In this document: positions 16,578 to 26,224 of the stretch, one piece after another
How the letters are laid out: each line of letters opens with the position of its first letter
How positions within the stretch are numbered: the stretch's first letter is position 1
From: Bacillus_I endophytica_A
GTDB taxonomy: Bacteria > Bacillota > Bacilli > Bacillales > Bacillaceae_H
Length of the DNA stretch: 64,000 bases
NCBI RefSeq assembly: GCF_026790145.1
Contig: NZ_JALAMS010000032.1
Location: 62,001-126,000, forward strand
Reading direction: 5' to 3'
Notes under the pieces: model-generated
What the model saw: only the letters and a program-made list of their open reading frames with translations
Database searches by the model: none
What the model was told of the DNA's origin: nothing
Made by a program: the position numbers and the translations under genes

Positions 16578-17691
16578 TCTCAACACTCCTATTATGTTTG
16601 AATTTTCTTATAATTTCTTTTAGAGATCTCACTACAAATTGATTTTCAGATTCTCTCCCTATCGTAATTCGAATCCAATCATCCATTCCAAAGTCTGCAC
16701 CAGGTCTTATGGATATCCCTCTCTTCAGTAGTTCTTCAACTACTTTTTTGGCATCATGATGAACGTTCATCGTAATAAAGTTTGTTTTAGAAGGAATATA
16801 CTCCCATCCTTCCTCCCTACAGTGCTGTTCATAAAAGGCTAATCCTTCTGCATTGTTCTCTAAACAATTTCTCTTAAACTCCTCATCTTGTAAACTAGCG
16901 TATGCCGCAACTTGTGCGATTTTATTAATATTAACAGGAATTCGAACTTTATCTAGCATACTGATTATTTCTTGACTACCTATCCCATAACCAATCCGCA
17001 AAGAAGCTAGGCCATATACTTTTGAAAAAGTTCTTAAAATAATTACATTAGAGTACTTTTGGATGATATCTATTGAATTTGGATAATCCTCTCCAACTGC
17101 ATATTCATAATAAGCTTCATCTAAAACAACAACGATATCTTTTCGAATATCATGTAAAAAACTCTCCAATTCTTCATGTGAAAAGTGTGTGCCTGTTGGA
17201 TTATTTGGGTTGCATAACCAAATCACTTTTGTTCTAGGTGTAATCGCTTCTTTTATATCTAACAATGCAATTTTATGGTGAACTAACGGTATGAAAAGAG
17301 GCGTACCACCTGAAGTTAATGTAACGTTTTTGTACCACCCAAAGCTTGGAGATGGAATTAATGAAACATCGCCTTCTTCAATGAAGGTTTGACCAATGAG
17401 AGTAATCAGCTCAAAAGATCCGTTTCCAAAGATAAGCTGATTCTCCTGAATATTATAAAGATTGCTTAGCGCCTCTCTTAAAAGCTGACATTTTGCATCT
17501 GGATATAGAAACAGTTCATTTTCCGTACTTTTCATCGCTTCTTTTACAAGCGATGAAACCCCCATTGTATTCTCATTCCCTGCTAGCTTTAATACTTTCT
17601 CTTGTTTATACTCTTGCTTGATTTGCTCAATTGTTTTTGCTTGTTGATATGTTGAGACTTTTTCAAGCTTTTCTCTCTGTTTATAAAGCAT
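16564..17691 (-). CDS. Class I/II aminotransferase, HisC-like
   Basis: A 375-residue PLP aminotransferase resembling histidinol-phosphate aminotransferase: AGNENTMG near the N-terminus, WLCNPNNPTG, DEAYYEY, and PLP lysine in RTFSKVYGLASLRIGYG. The ATG at 17691 has AAAGGAG nine bases upstream and overlaps the tcyN stop by 11 bases; earlier in-frame starts lack a site. Located in a sulfur operon rather than with his genes, it probably transaminates a sulfur-containing or aromatic amino acid. Not the true HisC by context. Confidence 0.8.
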   Translation of the reverse strand: MLYKQREKLEKVSTYQQAKTIEQIKQEYKQEKVLKLAGNENTMGVSSLVKEAMKSTENELFLYPDAKCQLLREALSNLYNIQENQLIFGNGSFELITLIGQTFIEEGDVSLIPSPSFGWYKNVTLTSGGTPLFIPLVHHKIALLDIKEAITPRTKVIWLCNPNNPTGTHFSHEELESFLHDIRKDIVVVLDEAYYEYAVGEDYPNSIDIIQKYSNVIILRTFSKVYGLASLRIGYGIGSQEIISMLDKVRIPVNINKIAQVAAYASLQDEEFKRNCLENNAEGLAFYEQHCREEGWEYIPSKTNFITMNVHHDAKKVVEELLKRGISIRPGADFGMDDWIRITIGRESENQFVVRSLKEIIRKFKHNRSVENASI

Positions 17692-18469
17692 GTTGATGTA
17701 CTCCTTTTCCAACATGATGTTGGTTATCGTAGTTATCACCTTCAAGTCGTTTTAAAAAGCGTTTCGTTCTTTCTTCTTTTGGTTTATAAAATATTTGCTC
17801 TGGCACTCCTTCTTCAACAATGATGCCTTCGTCCATAAACAGAACATAGTCAGCTACTTCTCTTGCAAAGTTCATCTCATGCGTCACGATAATCATTGTG
17901 ATTCCTTCCTTAGCAATTTCCTTAATAACAGAAAGTACTTCTCCGACTAGCTCAGGATCAAGGGCGGATGTAGGTTCATCAAATAAAATGACTTTGGGGT
18001 TAAGAGCAAGAGCTCTTGCAATTCCAACTCGCTGTTGTTGCCCGCCGGAAAGCTGGCTTGGATAGTGGTGAAGTTTATTTTCTAGTCCTACTTTAGCAAG
18101 CATTTTTTTGCTTTGCTCTCTAGCGATTGATTTTTTCATTTTATGCACAACAACAAGCCCTTCCATTACGTTTTGAAGTACAGTTTTATGGGAAAACAAG
18201 TTGTAATGTTGAAAAACCATTGCAGATTGTCTGCGTAGTGCAATAATCTCCTTTTTCCGAACACTGTGAGCATCTAAACTTATCTCTCCAACAGATACAG
18301 TGCCTTCATCTGGTTTTTCAAGATAATTCAAGCACCGTAGCAACGTTGTTTTGCCGGATCCGCTCGGTCCGAGGATTGCCACAACTTTCCCATGCTCTAC
18401 ATTAAGACTAATGTCTTTTAATATCTCTTGCTCTCCAAACGACTTTTTAATTCCAACTAATTTAATCAC
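17681..18469 (-). CDS. tcyN: Cystine-type amino acid ABC transporter ATPase TcyN
   Basis: A 262-residue polar-amino-acid ABC ATPase: Walker A GPSGSGKTT, signature LSGGQQQR, Walker B VILFDEPTSALD, H-loop VTHEM. The gene order with two permeases, a binding protein and a SnaA-like acetyltransferase equals the B. subtilis tcyJKLMN cluster, which imports cystine and S-compounds. Overlaps tcyM by four bases (stop 18466). Confidence 0.85.
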   Translation of the reverse strand: MIKLVGIKKSFGEQEILKDISLNVEHGKVVAILGPSGSGKTTLLRCLNYLEKPDEGTVSVGEISLDAHSVRKKEIIALRRQSAMVFQHYNLFSHKTVLQNVMEGLVVVHKMKKSIAREQSKKMLAKVGLENKLHHYPSQLSGGQQQRVGIARALALNPKVILFDEPTSALDPELVGEVLSVIKEIAKEGITMIIVTHEMNFAREVADYVLFMDEGIIVEEGVPEQIFYKPKEERTKRFLKRLEGDNYDNQHHVGKGVHQHAL

Positions 18470-19176
18470 CGAACTCCTCCTTTTGCGTATGAATACACCC
18501 TTTTTTCAATCCAAGATGACAACACTTCTATAAGAATCGTTAATCCCCAGTAAATCATCCCTGCTGCAATAAAGGCTTCTAGAAACTTTAAATTTGTAGA
18601 TGCCACGATATTTGCTGCTCCTGTTATCTCTTTTTGAGAGACAATAAAAGCAATTGATGATGTATGCAAAAAGCCAACAAAAACATTAGTAAAGTTAGGA
18701 ATAGACCCAGCAAAAGCCTGTGGTAAGACGATACGTCTCATTACTTGAAAAGTTGTCATGCCTGTTGCGTATGCAGCTTCTACTTGACCTTTTGGAAGAC
18801 TGACAATGCCCGATCGGATTGTTTCCGATAAATAGGCCCCTGCGCTCAGTGACAAAGCAAAAAGGACAAATAAAGAAACAGGAATAGCATTTGTCTGTAC
18901 GTTTATGTCCATTTCTCTCACTACTTTATCAATAAGAAGAGGAAGACCAAAGTAAATCAACATAACATGCATAATAATAGGTGTTCCTCTTAAAAAAGAA
19001 ACATACATTTCCGCAAATGGTGCTAATATCCTCACCTTATAAATCCGAATAATAGCTAAAATTAACCCGAGAAGAAAGCCTGCACATAAAGGAATAAGCG
19101 TTAGCATTAAGGTAATCGGCAGTGCCTTAATAATTTCCGTTAATGCTGTCCAAATAAAGGGGATATCAATTGTCAT
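18466..19176 (-). CDS. tcyM: Amino acid ABC transporter permease TcyM
   Basis: A 236-residue permease of the His/Glu/Gln family with about five helices and the conserved loop AAYATGMTTFQVMRRIVLPQAF. It forms the membrane channel together with TcyL, which it follows by 22 bases. Assignment as TcyM rests on order and family. Confidence 0.83.
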   Translation of the reverse strand: MTIDIPFIWTALTEIIKALPITLMLTLIPLCAGFLLGLILAIIRIYKVRILAPFAEMYVSFLRGTPIIMHVMLIYFGLPLLIDKVVREMDINVQTNAIPVSLFVLFALSLSAGAYLSETIRSGIVSLPKGQVEAAYATGMTTFQVMRRIVLPQAFAGSIPNFTNVFVGFLHTSSIAFIVSQKEITGAANIVASTNLKFLEAFIAAGMIYWGLTILIEVLSSWIEKRVYSYAKGGVR

Positions 19177-19198
19177 TTTCTTCTTCCCTTTCTGCTTT

Positions 19199-19903
19199 TT
19201 AAGCTGATTTCATGACGCTTGGTTTATATCGATTTGCTCGTTTCTCAAATAATTGAAAACCTCTTTCCATAATCCATACAATCCCGTAGTAAATAATAGA
19301 AAGAGCGATATAAACTTCTAGAGCATGCATAGAAGATGCAACTAATGCTTCTCCTCGTCCAACCATATCCATTACACCAATTGTGAAAGCAAGGGATGTA
19401 TCCTTTAAGGATCCAATCACTGTGTTTGCCATGTTAGGAAGTGCTATTCCTAATGCTTGGGGAATTACAATTCGTATAAAATTTTGTGTATCGCTCATCC
19501 CAATAGATAAAGCAGCTTCTGTCTGTCCTCTGTCAACAGCTCTAATTGCACTCCGGAAAATTTCAGAAAAAACAGCTCCATTACTAAGAGAATAAGTGAT
19601 CATCACAAAATACATTGGATTAACTCTTGAAACGTCCCATCCAAATAACAATATGAAAGCTGGAATTCCATAGAATACTAGAAACAGCTGAATTAAAATT
19701 GGTGTTCCTCGCACAAAGGAAGCATAGAGTACAACAAGCTGAGAAAGGAAAGGAATCTTAAAAATTCTAGGGATGGCCGCTACCACCCCTATTATTATTC
19801 CAGCAATTGTTGAAAAGGCTACAATTTCAAGTGTAACGTATAGATAGGGAATGAGCTGTGATAGAAAAGTCCAAATTAAAGGGAAATCAAATGCTTTACC
19901 CAC
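19199..19903 (-). CDS. tcyL: Amino acid ABC transporter permease TcyL
   Basis: A 234-residue permease paralogous to its neighbour, with the loop AALSIGMSDTQNFIRIVIPQAL. Cytoplasmic-membrane subunit of the cystine-type importer. It starts 16 bases after the binding-protein gene. Confidence 0.83.
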   Translation of the reverse strand: MGKAFDFPLIWTFLSQLIPYLYVTLEIVAFSTIAGIIIGVVAAIPRIFKIPFLSQLVVLYASFVRGTPILIQLFLVFYGIPAFILLFGWDVSRVNPMYFVMITYSLSNGAVFSEIFRSAIRAVDRGQTEAALSIGMSDTQNFIRIVIPQALGIALPNMANTVIGSLKDTSLAFTIGVMDMVGRGEALVASSMHALEVYIALSIIYYGIVWIMERGFQLFEKRANRYKPSVMKSA

Positions 19904-19919
19904 CTTGCTTTCCTCCTCG

Positions 19920-20732
19920 TTAGAAGTCTACTGTATAATCTTCACCAAGCCATTTCTTGCTTAATTTGCTCACTTCTCCCTCTTTCTTTAGTTCAGCTAC
20001 CGCTTCATCAATTCGTTTCTGAAGCTTTGTTTCATCTTTACGTAACATAAAATACACGTTTGAATTTTGAACAGGATCGCCCACTACTTTTAATCCTGCA
20101 TTAGCCTGTTCATTCTGCAATTTCACTCCAAATGGGGTATGAATGGTTGCATCTGCACGCCCTGTACGGATTTGGTTAATCGTATCGTCAGATCCTTGGC
20201 CAGAATAAACAATATTAATTCCTGCATTATGCTCTTTATTATACTTTTCGATGAAAACAGCTGAGTTACTTGTTGCACTTACGATGACTTTTTTTCCTTT
20301 CAAATCTTTAATAGACTGGATGTCTTTATTCTTCTCATTCACTGCTACTTGCAGCGGGAAAATATTATAAGGCTCTTTGCTAAAGAGAAACTTCTCCTCA
20401 CGCTCTTTATTCACTTCCATTTGATGTGCAATAAAATCAATCTTATTGGTTTCTAAACTTAACAAAAGATTAGAAAAATCCATTGTTTTAAACTCAAATT
20501 CATATTCAGGTAGTTTCTTATCAATCTCGCGCACAAGCTCCACATCATAACCTGTAAGTTTCCCATTGTCATCGATGAAGCATATGTTTGGAAACTGTGT
20601 TCCTGTTCCAACAATAATTTTTTGAATCTTTTCCTTGTTTTCTCCATCAGAGCTTACTTTCTCAACTTGCGAGCATGCTGTTGTTAGTAAAGTAAATACA
20701 AGAGCTAAAAATAGACCCGCCTTTTTCTTCAT
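19920..20732 (-). CDS. tcyK: Cystine-type ABC transporter binding lipoprotein (TcyJ/TcyK-like)
   Basis: A 270-residue SBP_bac_3 family protein with lipoprotein signal LVFTLLTTAC and the domain start GKLTGYDVELVREIDKKL, then LEIRTGRADATIHTP-like features. B. subtilis has two adjacent binding proteins (TcyJ and TcyK); only one is present here. Start at 20732 overlaps the SnaA stop (ATGA). Confidence 0.82.
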   Translation of the reverse strand: MKKKAGLFLALVFTLLTTACSQVEKVSSDGENKEKIQKIIVGTGTQFPNICFIDDNGKLTGYDVELVREIDKKLPEYEFEFKTMDFSNLLLSLETNKIDFIAHQMEVNKEREEKFLFSKEPYNIFPLQVAVNEKNKDIQSIKDLKGKKVIVSATSNSAVFIEKYNKEHNAGINIVYSGQGSDDTINQIRTGRADATIHTPFGVKLQNEQANAGLKVVGDPVQNSNVYFMLRKDETKLQKRIDEAVAELKKEGEVSKLSKKWLGEDYTVDF

Positions 20733-21265
20733 CCTTGTTCTCCTATTCCTACATGATTATCTAATAAGTTATAAAGAGATGGATTTAGCACTTTCCGAAG
20801 AAAGACAATATCATCCCCTTCATGTACTTTTTCTTGAAAAGCTTGATACCCCCGTCGTTCATAGATTCCGACAAGCCACGGGTGGCGCTTAGCCGTAGCC
20901 AAATAAACAGCCGGTGCTTTGGCTTGCTCTCCGAGTATCTTCTCTTCTACATAAGAAAGCAATTTAGAGCCAACACCTTTTCGTTTAAACTTTGGATGAA
21001 CAGCAAACCACCAAATAAAGGGATATGGGGCAATGTGCTCTGGATGTGTCCAAGGATATTGAACAGTCACAGTTGCCGCAATTTCTCCATCCCTCTCTAG
21101 TACATAAGAGGCATTCCTTGTTATGTTCTCAACCACAAGGTTTCTATCAGCTGTTGCTGCTGAAAATTTAATATTCAATTCTCGAATTGGTGCATAAGCT
21201 TGTAATGTTAGAGCATGGACTTGATCTACATCCTCAGTTTCTGCTAGACGAATAACATCTTTCAT
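20729..21265 (-). CDS. snaA: GNAT acetyltransferase, SnaA/YtmI-like
   Basis: A 178-residue GNAT protein with motif A FAVHPKFKRKGVGSKLL. In B. subtilis SnaA (YtmI) N-acetylates S-alkyl-cysteines as the first step of their breakdown. ATG 21265 lies seven bases after GGGGG; a GTG one codon earlier is possible. First of the transporter genes and directly after cmoI, the same gene set as the B. subtilis ytmI operon in a different order. Confidence 0.82.
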   Translation of the reverse strand: MKDVIRLAETEDVDQVHALTLQAYAPIRELNIKFSAATADRNLVVENITRNASYVLERDGEIAATVTVQYPWTHPEHIAPYPFIWWFAVHPKFKRKGVGSKLLSYVEEKILGEQAKAPAVYLATAKRHPWLVGIYERRGYQAFQEKVHEGDDIVFLRKVLNPSLYNLLDNHVGIGEQG

Positions 21266-21309
21266 CACATTTCCCCCTTTATCTATTAAATCGATAAATT
21301 TAGTTGGTT

Positions 21310-21594
21310 TTAAGACAATAAAGAATCCTTTTCTTTTCTAATACGATTAATAGCTTCTTGCACATATTGAATACCAACTTTTGTAACAGCTTCATACACT
21401 TCACCTTTTCCAATTTCAACAACTGGAACATGACGCACTCCATATTTGATATCTAAAATATCGCGACGGTCATCAGCATTTGTTACATCAATATCCTGAT
21501 AAGCTATGTTGTGGTTACTTAAGTATTCTTTCACCTCCGTGCAATAATGGCACCCTTTCTTTGACCAAACAGCAACTGAAAATGAATTTGACAT
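21310..21594 (-). CDS. cmoI: Glutaredoxin-like protein CmoI (YtnI-like)
   Basis: A 94-residue thioredoxin-fold protein with a redox CHYC motif (C15, C18) and the cis-proline region RHVPVVEIG. Equivalent to YtnI/CmoI of B. subtilis, a glutaredoxin-like partner in S-alkyl-cysteine degradation. Lies between cmoJ and snaA with short gaps, in the same transcript. Confidence 0.83.
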   Translation of the reverse strand: MSNSFSVAVWSKKGCHYCTEVKEYLSNHNIAYQDIDVTNADDRRDILDIKYGVRHVPVVEIGKGEVYEAVTKVGIQYVQEAINRIRKEKDSLLS

Positions 21595-21611
21595 GCTTAT
21601 TTCCTCCTTTA

Positions 21612-22937
21612 TTAAACTTTTTGTTTTGTATATTGATTTTCCTTAAACGGAAGACCTAAATTTGCTCGTAACGTATTCCCTTGATATTGACGACTATAAT
21701 ATCCTTTGCTTTCTAGAATAGGAAGAACATGTTCTGTGAAATCGTCCAAACCACTTGCAAGAACAGGTGACCCTAAAATAAAGCCATCAGCTCCCCCTTG
21801 TTCAACCCACGCAATTAGTTTTTCTGCTACTTCTTCATAAGTTCCAAACAAAGCGCTTTTTGGAGTTGTTACTTCTAATGCTACTTCTCGTAATGTTTGA
21901 TTTTTCTCGCAGGCTCGCTGCTTAATTTTATCTGTTGTAGAACGAAAGCTATTTTGACCAACTTCTCCGATGTCGGGAAATGGTTCATCTAATGGATATA
22001 CGCTAAAATCAAAATGATCAAAGAAACGCCCTAAATAGTTTAATGCTTCCTCAATTGAAACTAGGTTTTGAATCTCTCTATACTTCTCTTCTGCTTCTTC
22101 AACAGTAGCTCCAACAATGGGGTGGATACCCGGAAAGACTTTAATGTCTTCTTCATCCCTACCAAACGTTTTTGCTTTATTTTTTATGTCTTGGTAATAT
22201 GCTTGTGCCTCTTCTAAAGATCCTGCATTTGTAAACACAGCATCTGCTTCTTTTGCAGCTAAATTCTTCCCTCTTTCAGAAGCCCCTGCTTGAAAAATCA
22301 CGGGCTGACCTTGCTCTGATCGTTCAATATTAAGAGGACCTTTTACAAAGAAGAATTTCCCTTCATGATTTAATGTATGAAGCTTGTTTCGATCAAAAAA
22401 TTCTCCTGTTTCGCGATTCCTTACAAAAGCACCATCCTCCCAGGAATCCCAAAGTCCCTTTACCACTTTTAAATATTCATCAGCTATCTCATAACGTTTT
22501 TTATGAGAAGGATGCTCTCCTTTATTATAGTTTTCAGCAGACCCCTCTAGCGGAGATGTCACAACATTCCAGCCAGCACGCCCTCCGCTAATTTTATCTA
22601 GTGAAGCAAACTGCCTTGCCACTGTAAATGGCTCACTATAAGAAGTTGATAATGTGCCAACTAAGCCAATTTTGGAGGTGACGGCTGCAAGTGCTGAAAG
22701 AATCGTAATTGGTTCAAAACGATTTAAAAAATGTGGAATTGATTTTTCATTAATAAATAAGCCGTCAGCTACAAATGCAAACGTGAATCCTGCTTCTTCA
22801 GCTTTCTCTATCATTGATCTATAGTAGCTTAAATTCACACTCGCATCTGCTGGAACAGATGGATCTTTCCATGCATTCATATGTCCCCCTGGACCATGTA
22901 GCATAATGCCAAACTTTATTTGCTTTTTAGAAGACAT
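21612..22937 (-). CDS. cmoJ: Flavin-dependent monooxygenase CmoJ (NtaA/SnaA/DszA type)
   Basis: A 441-residue luciferase-like oxygenase of the nitrilotriacetate monooxygenase/DszA group: MLHGPGGHMNAWKDP near the start, GWNVVTSPLEGSAENY and VIFQAGASERGKNLAA. It uses reduced FMN and oxygen; in B. subtilis CmoJ (YtnJ) oxidises N-acetyl-S-alkyl-cysteine. Start ATG 22937 behind AAAGAGGAAAG, overlapping the end of cmoO. Confidence 0.87.
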   Translation of the reverse strand: MSSKKQIKFGIMLHGPGGHMNAWKDPSVPADASVNLSYYRSMIEKAEEAGFTFAFVADGLFINEKSIPHFLNRFEPITILSALAAVTSKIGLVGTLSTSYSEPFTVARQFASLDKISGGRAGWNVVTSPLEGSAENYNKGEHPSHKKRYEIADEYLKVVKGLWDSWEDGAFVRNRETGEFFDRNKLHTLNHEGKFFFVKGPLNIERSEQGQPVIFQAGASERGKNLAAKEADAVFTNAGSLEEAQAYYQDIKNKAKTFGRDEEDIKVFPGIHPIVGATVEEAEEKYREIQNLVSIEEALNYLGRFFDHFDFSVYPLDEPFPDIGEVGQNSFRSTTDKIKQRACEKNQTLREVALEVTTPKSALFGTYEEVAEKLIAWVEQGGADGFILGSPVLASGLDDFTEHVLPILESKGYYSRQYQGNTLRANLGLPFKENQYTKQKV

Positions 22938-23942
22938 TTTCTTTCCTCTTTTCTTTGAGAGAATGTGCAGAACTTAATAGGTGAAATGAATGCTTCCTCG
23001 CTTGACGGTCTTCGATTGGAGTATGAAAAATAAATTCTTTCACACCATAATGCTCGTGATAATACTTTAGAACGCTATGAATATATTGAGGCGTTCCTGC
23101 TAATGTTTGTAGTTTCTGCTTTCTTATCTCGTACGCTTGACCTGATTGGATTCCAAATCCTTCAGCTTGTTCTAAAGAGTTAACGGTTGCGATTCGACCA
23201 CTTTCTAAAGCCACTTTATAAATCATTTGATCGCTAACACGTTCCTCAGCTTCTTTTTGATGATCTGCAGCAAATACAGATATGGCCATCGCAAAATGTC
23301 CGTTTGGTGATAAGCTTCTGTATACCTCCGCTGCTTCTGTCCATGCTGTAGAATCGCTATTAATAAATTTAGCAAAAACAAAGTTCCAGCCGAACTTAGC
23401 AGCAATCTCAGCGCTTTTAGCACTTGCTCCTAACAAGTAATAGCGAGGATTTTCAGGAGGTTCTGGCGTTACATTCACTTCAGCTAGCGGATGATCTTGG
23501 GGGAGTTTTTTTCTAATAGCTCATAAAGTGAACTTAATCGTTTTTCAAAATCTTCCCCATCATTCACTGTGCCAAATTGTAAAGCTTTTGTGGATAAAGG
23601 TAAGCCACCAGGGGCTTTGCCAATCCCTAAATCAACTCTTTTCGGAGCTAAAGCAGATAAAACACTGAAGTTCTCAGCCACTTTATATGGACTGTAATGC
23701 TGAAGCATAACACCTCCGGATCCAATCCGAATTTTATTCGTTTTTGCTAATAAGTAAGCCATCAGCACTTCTGGCGAAGATCCCGCTAGCTTTTCTGCAT
23801 TATGATGTTCAGAAACCCAAAAGCGATGATATCCCCATTTTTCTGCTTCTTGTGCTAACTCGACTGTTTTCTGTAAAGCATGGAATGCCGTTTCCCCTTC
23901 GTATATAGGGCTTTGGTCAAGTAAACTTATTTTGTATTCCAT
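22927..23942 (-). pseudogene. cmoO: Luciferase-like monooxygenase CmoO (YtmO), split by a frame change
   Basis: Two adjacent frames together give a complete YtmO-type LLM flavin oxygenase. The N-terminal part (23484-23942) begins MEYKISLLDQSP and includes RFWVSEHHN; the C-terminal part (22927-23478) contains VTPEPPENPRYYLLGASAKSAEIAAK-like sequence of the same family. They meet at seven A residues on the minus strand (about 23508-23514). One extra A would give LLEKKLPQDHPLAEVNVTPE and a gene of 338 codons, close to the family length. So it is either inactive, or a sequencing error, or read by slippage. Confidence 0.8.
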
Positions 23943-24084
23943 CTTTTCATCTCCCTAATCCAACTTTTTTCATAAGGATAGTAAGTTTTTTCTAATTGAC
24001 ACTTATCCTACCATCTACATTTCATAAAATAAATGCTTTTGATGATAGAAAGATTTATTGTATTTATAGAAAAAATAAATACAT
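23943..24084 (-). promoter_or_regulatory. cmoO upstream region with LysR-type dyad
   Basis: The 142 bp between the LysR gene and cmoO carry the dyad ATAAATGTATTTAT (minus strand, about 24067-24080), of the T-N11-A style bound by LysR proteins, and further down a GGATAGTAAG/CTTATCC partial repeat. No convincing -35/-10 pair was found. Confidence 0.4.
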
Positions 24085-24984
24085 TTATATAGCTTCTGCT
24101 TGCTCGCTTTTCTCTTCAAAAGATTCGATTACGTTCCAAAGGTGATCCCATAAATAAGGAGGGTTTGCTCCATAGTACGTTCCATATACTTGCTGTTTTA
24201 TATTTAAAATATGGTCTGTTTCAATCGTAACCAGCGTCCCTTTCTTCAGTTCTTCTTTTATACATAAGGAAGGTAAAAACCCAATCCCTTTATTATGTTG
24301 AATAAGTGATTTAGCTACTTCTAAGTGACCAATTCGAAATTCAATACGAGGACTAACATTTGCCGCTTCAAACATCTTATGAATTCTATTCCAATCAAAA
24401 GCGCCACATTCAAAGAAGACAAGAGGATCTTCAGATAAATCGTCCACATTAATATTTTTCTTATTCGCCAAAGGATGATCTGGATGACAAACAAGGCGAA
24501 CGGAATTATCAAGTACAGGACTTTGATAAATTGCATCGCGGCTCATTTCTTTTAAGAAGGCAATGTGAATCTCTTTCCGAATGAGTTGATCCACAAGTAT
24601 CTCATTTGTTGCCGTTATAAATGTAAAATGGACATCAGGAAGAGCTTCCTTCCACAAAGGTAAAATATGAGGAATAAAGTATTGAGAAGAGATGGGATTA
24701 GCTCCTATGACTATTTCCTTTTGGATAAGTTCTTTACTAAGCTGCTTCTTCGCTTTTTCATACGTTTGCACAATTTGTTCAGCATACGAAAAAAATTCTC
24801 GCCCTTTTTCTGTTAGTTTAATTCCTCTTCCACTTCGTTTAAATAATGCCTGCCCAAGCTCACGCTCAAGTGTCTTTATTCGAGCCGTTACCGTTGGTTG
24901 TGATAGAAATAAAGCATCTGCTGCTTTATGAATACTGTTTAGATGCACTGCGTAAATAAAAGCTTCTATGTGATCAATATTCAT
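24085..24984 (-). CDS. LysR-family regulator of the cmo/tcy operon (YtlI-like)
   Basis: A 299-residue LysR protein: N-terminal HTH (NSIHKAADALFLSQPTVTARI) and a type 2 periplasmic-binding effector domain. In B. subtilis the ytmI operon is activated by the LysR protein YtlI, so this is its probable counterpart. Here it is transcribed in the same direction, immediately before cmoO, whereas in B. subtilis it is divergent. Effector unknown; likely a sulfur metabolite such as O-acetylserine. Confidence 0.8.
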   Translation of the reverse strand: MNIDHIEAFIYAVHLNSIHKAADALFLSQPTVTARIKTLERELGQALFKRSGRGIKLTEKGREFFSYAEQIVQTYEKAKKQLSKELIQKEIVIGANPISSQYFIPHILPLWKEALPDVHFTFITATNEILVDQLIRKEIHIAFLKEMSRDAIYQSPVLDNSVRLVCHPDHPLANKKNINVDDLSEDPLVFFECGAFDWNRIHKMFEAANVSPRIEFRIGHLEVAKSLIQHNKGIGFLPSLCIKEELKKGTLVTIETDHILNIKQQVYGTYYGANPPYLWDHLWNVIESFEEKSEQAEAI

Positions 24985-25001
24985 CTTCTTTCTCTCCTTC
25001 T

Positions 25002-25039
25002 AAAAAAGCGCCTGAATTTAATTATTCAGGCACTTTTTT
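25002..25039 (-). terminator. Terminator after ssuD
   Basis: 16-bp stem with one mismatch (25002-25017 with 25024-25039), A and T runs on both sides. It separates ssuBACD from the LysR gene. Confidence 0.85.
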
Positions 25040-25051
25040 GATCATTAATTT

Positions 25052-26197
25052 TTAAATTAACTGTTTTTTAATATCTTTCGCTAAAATATCATTTCCAATC
25101 GCTTCGCCAATGTTTCCACGTGAACGTCCAATATCTTCACCAACTCCGAAAGATAAGAGCGGAAAAACAAGCTCTGCAAAACGATAAGATTCTTCTAAAT
25201 GCGGATACCCGGAGAAAATAAAGCTTTCAATTCCCATTTCTTGGTACTCTCTAATTCTTGCAGCAACTGTCTGGGCATCTCCAACAAGAGCGGTACCCGC
25301 TCCCCCGCGCACGAGACCAATTCCAGCCCATAAGTTCGGACTAATTTCTAAGTCAGCTTCTTTTCCTTTCTTATGAAGATCAGCCATTCGATTTTGACCT
25401 GTGGAATCATGTCGACTTAACCGTTGCTGTGCTTGCTCAATAATCTCATCATCTAAATATGAAATAAGCTTATTAGCAGCAGCCCATGCTTCTTCATTTG
25501 TTTCACGTACAATAACGTGAAGACGAATACCAAACTTTACTGTTCGACCTTCCTTAGCCGCTTTTTCGCGAACGCTTTTTATCTTCTCCTTTACTTGTTC
25601 TGGTGGTTCTCCCCATGTTAGGTACACATCAGAATGTTCTGCTGCCACATTCTGCCCTGCTTCTGAGGATCCACCAAAGTAAACAGGTGGTGTTGGTTGT
25701 TGAACAGGTGGGAAGATAAGCTCTCCCCCTTGAGAAGAAATATGCTTACCTTCGAAATGAACTTTATCTCCTTTTAAAAGACTACGCCAAACTTTCAAAA
25801 ATTCATCAGTTGCTTCATATCTTTCGTCATGAGAAAGGAAAACACCATCACCTGCAAGCTCAACCGGATCTCCCCCTGCTACAACGTTGATCAGCAGGCG
25901 ACCATTTGATATACGATCAAGAGTAGATGTCATCCGAGCGGCAACAGATGGAAGCATAAGGCCTGGTCTAACAGCTACTAAAAACTTTAGACGTTGCGTC
26001 TCAGCCGCAAGGGCAGCTGCTGTTAGCCAAGGGTCTTCGCATGACTTTCCAGTTGGAATCAAAACACCCGTATATCCTAATCTGTCCGCTGCTTGTGCAA
26101 CTTGACGAAAATAAGTATGATCAGCTTCTCTTCCTCCAATTTGTGTTCCTAAATATCGACCATCACCATGTGTTGGAATAAACCATAAAATTTCCAT
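25052..26197 (-). CDS. ssuD: FMNH2-dependent alkanesulfonate monooxygenase SsuD
   Basis: A 381-residue luciferase-like oxygenase with the SsuD signature features FIPTHGDGRYLG, READHTYFRQVAQAADRLGY and PPVYFGGSSEAGQNVAAEHSD. It desulfonates alkanesulfonates to aldehyde and sulfite, using reduced flavin. Last gene of ssuB-A-C-D with AAAGGAG upstream of ATG 26197 and a terminator behind. Confidence 0.93.
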   Translation of the reverse strand: MEILWFIPTHGDGRYLGTQIGGREADHTYFRQVAQAADRLGYTGVLIPTGKSCEDPWLTAAALAAETQRLKFLVAVRPGLMLPSVAARMTSTLDRISNGRLLINVVAGGDPVELAGDGVFLSHDERYEATDEFLKVWRSLLKGDKVHFEGKHISSQGGELIFPPVQQPTPPVYFGGSSEAGQNVAAEHSDVYLTWGEPPEQVKEKIKSVREKAAKEGRTVKFGIRLHVIVRETNEEAWAAANKLISYLDDEIIEQAQQRLSRHDSTGQNRMADLHKKGKEADLEISPNLWAGIGLVRGGAGTALVGDAQTVAARIREYQEMGIESFIFSGYPHLEESYRFAELVFPLLSFGVGEDIGRSRGNIGEAIGNDILAKDIKKQLI

Positions 26198-26224
26198 TTT
26201 TATCGCTCCTTTAGATTTGTTTTA

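Noticed and set aside
23960..24010. Third copy of the Rrf2-type site (ACTTATCCTACC near 24000)
   Set aside because: Only 7 of 12 bases match; too weak to call.
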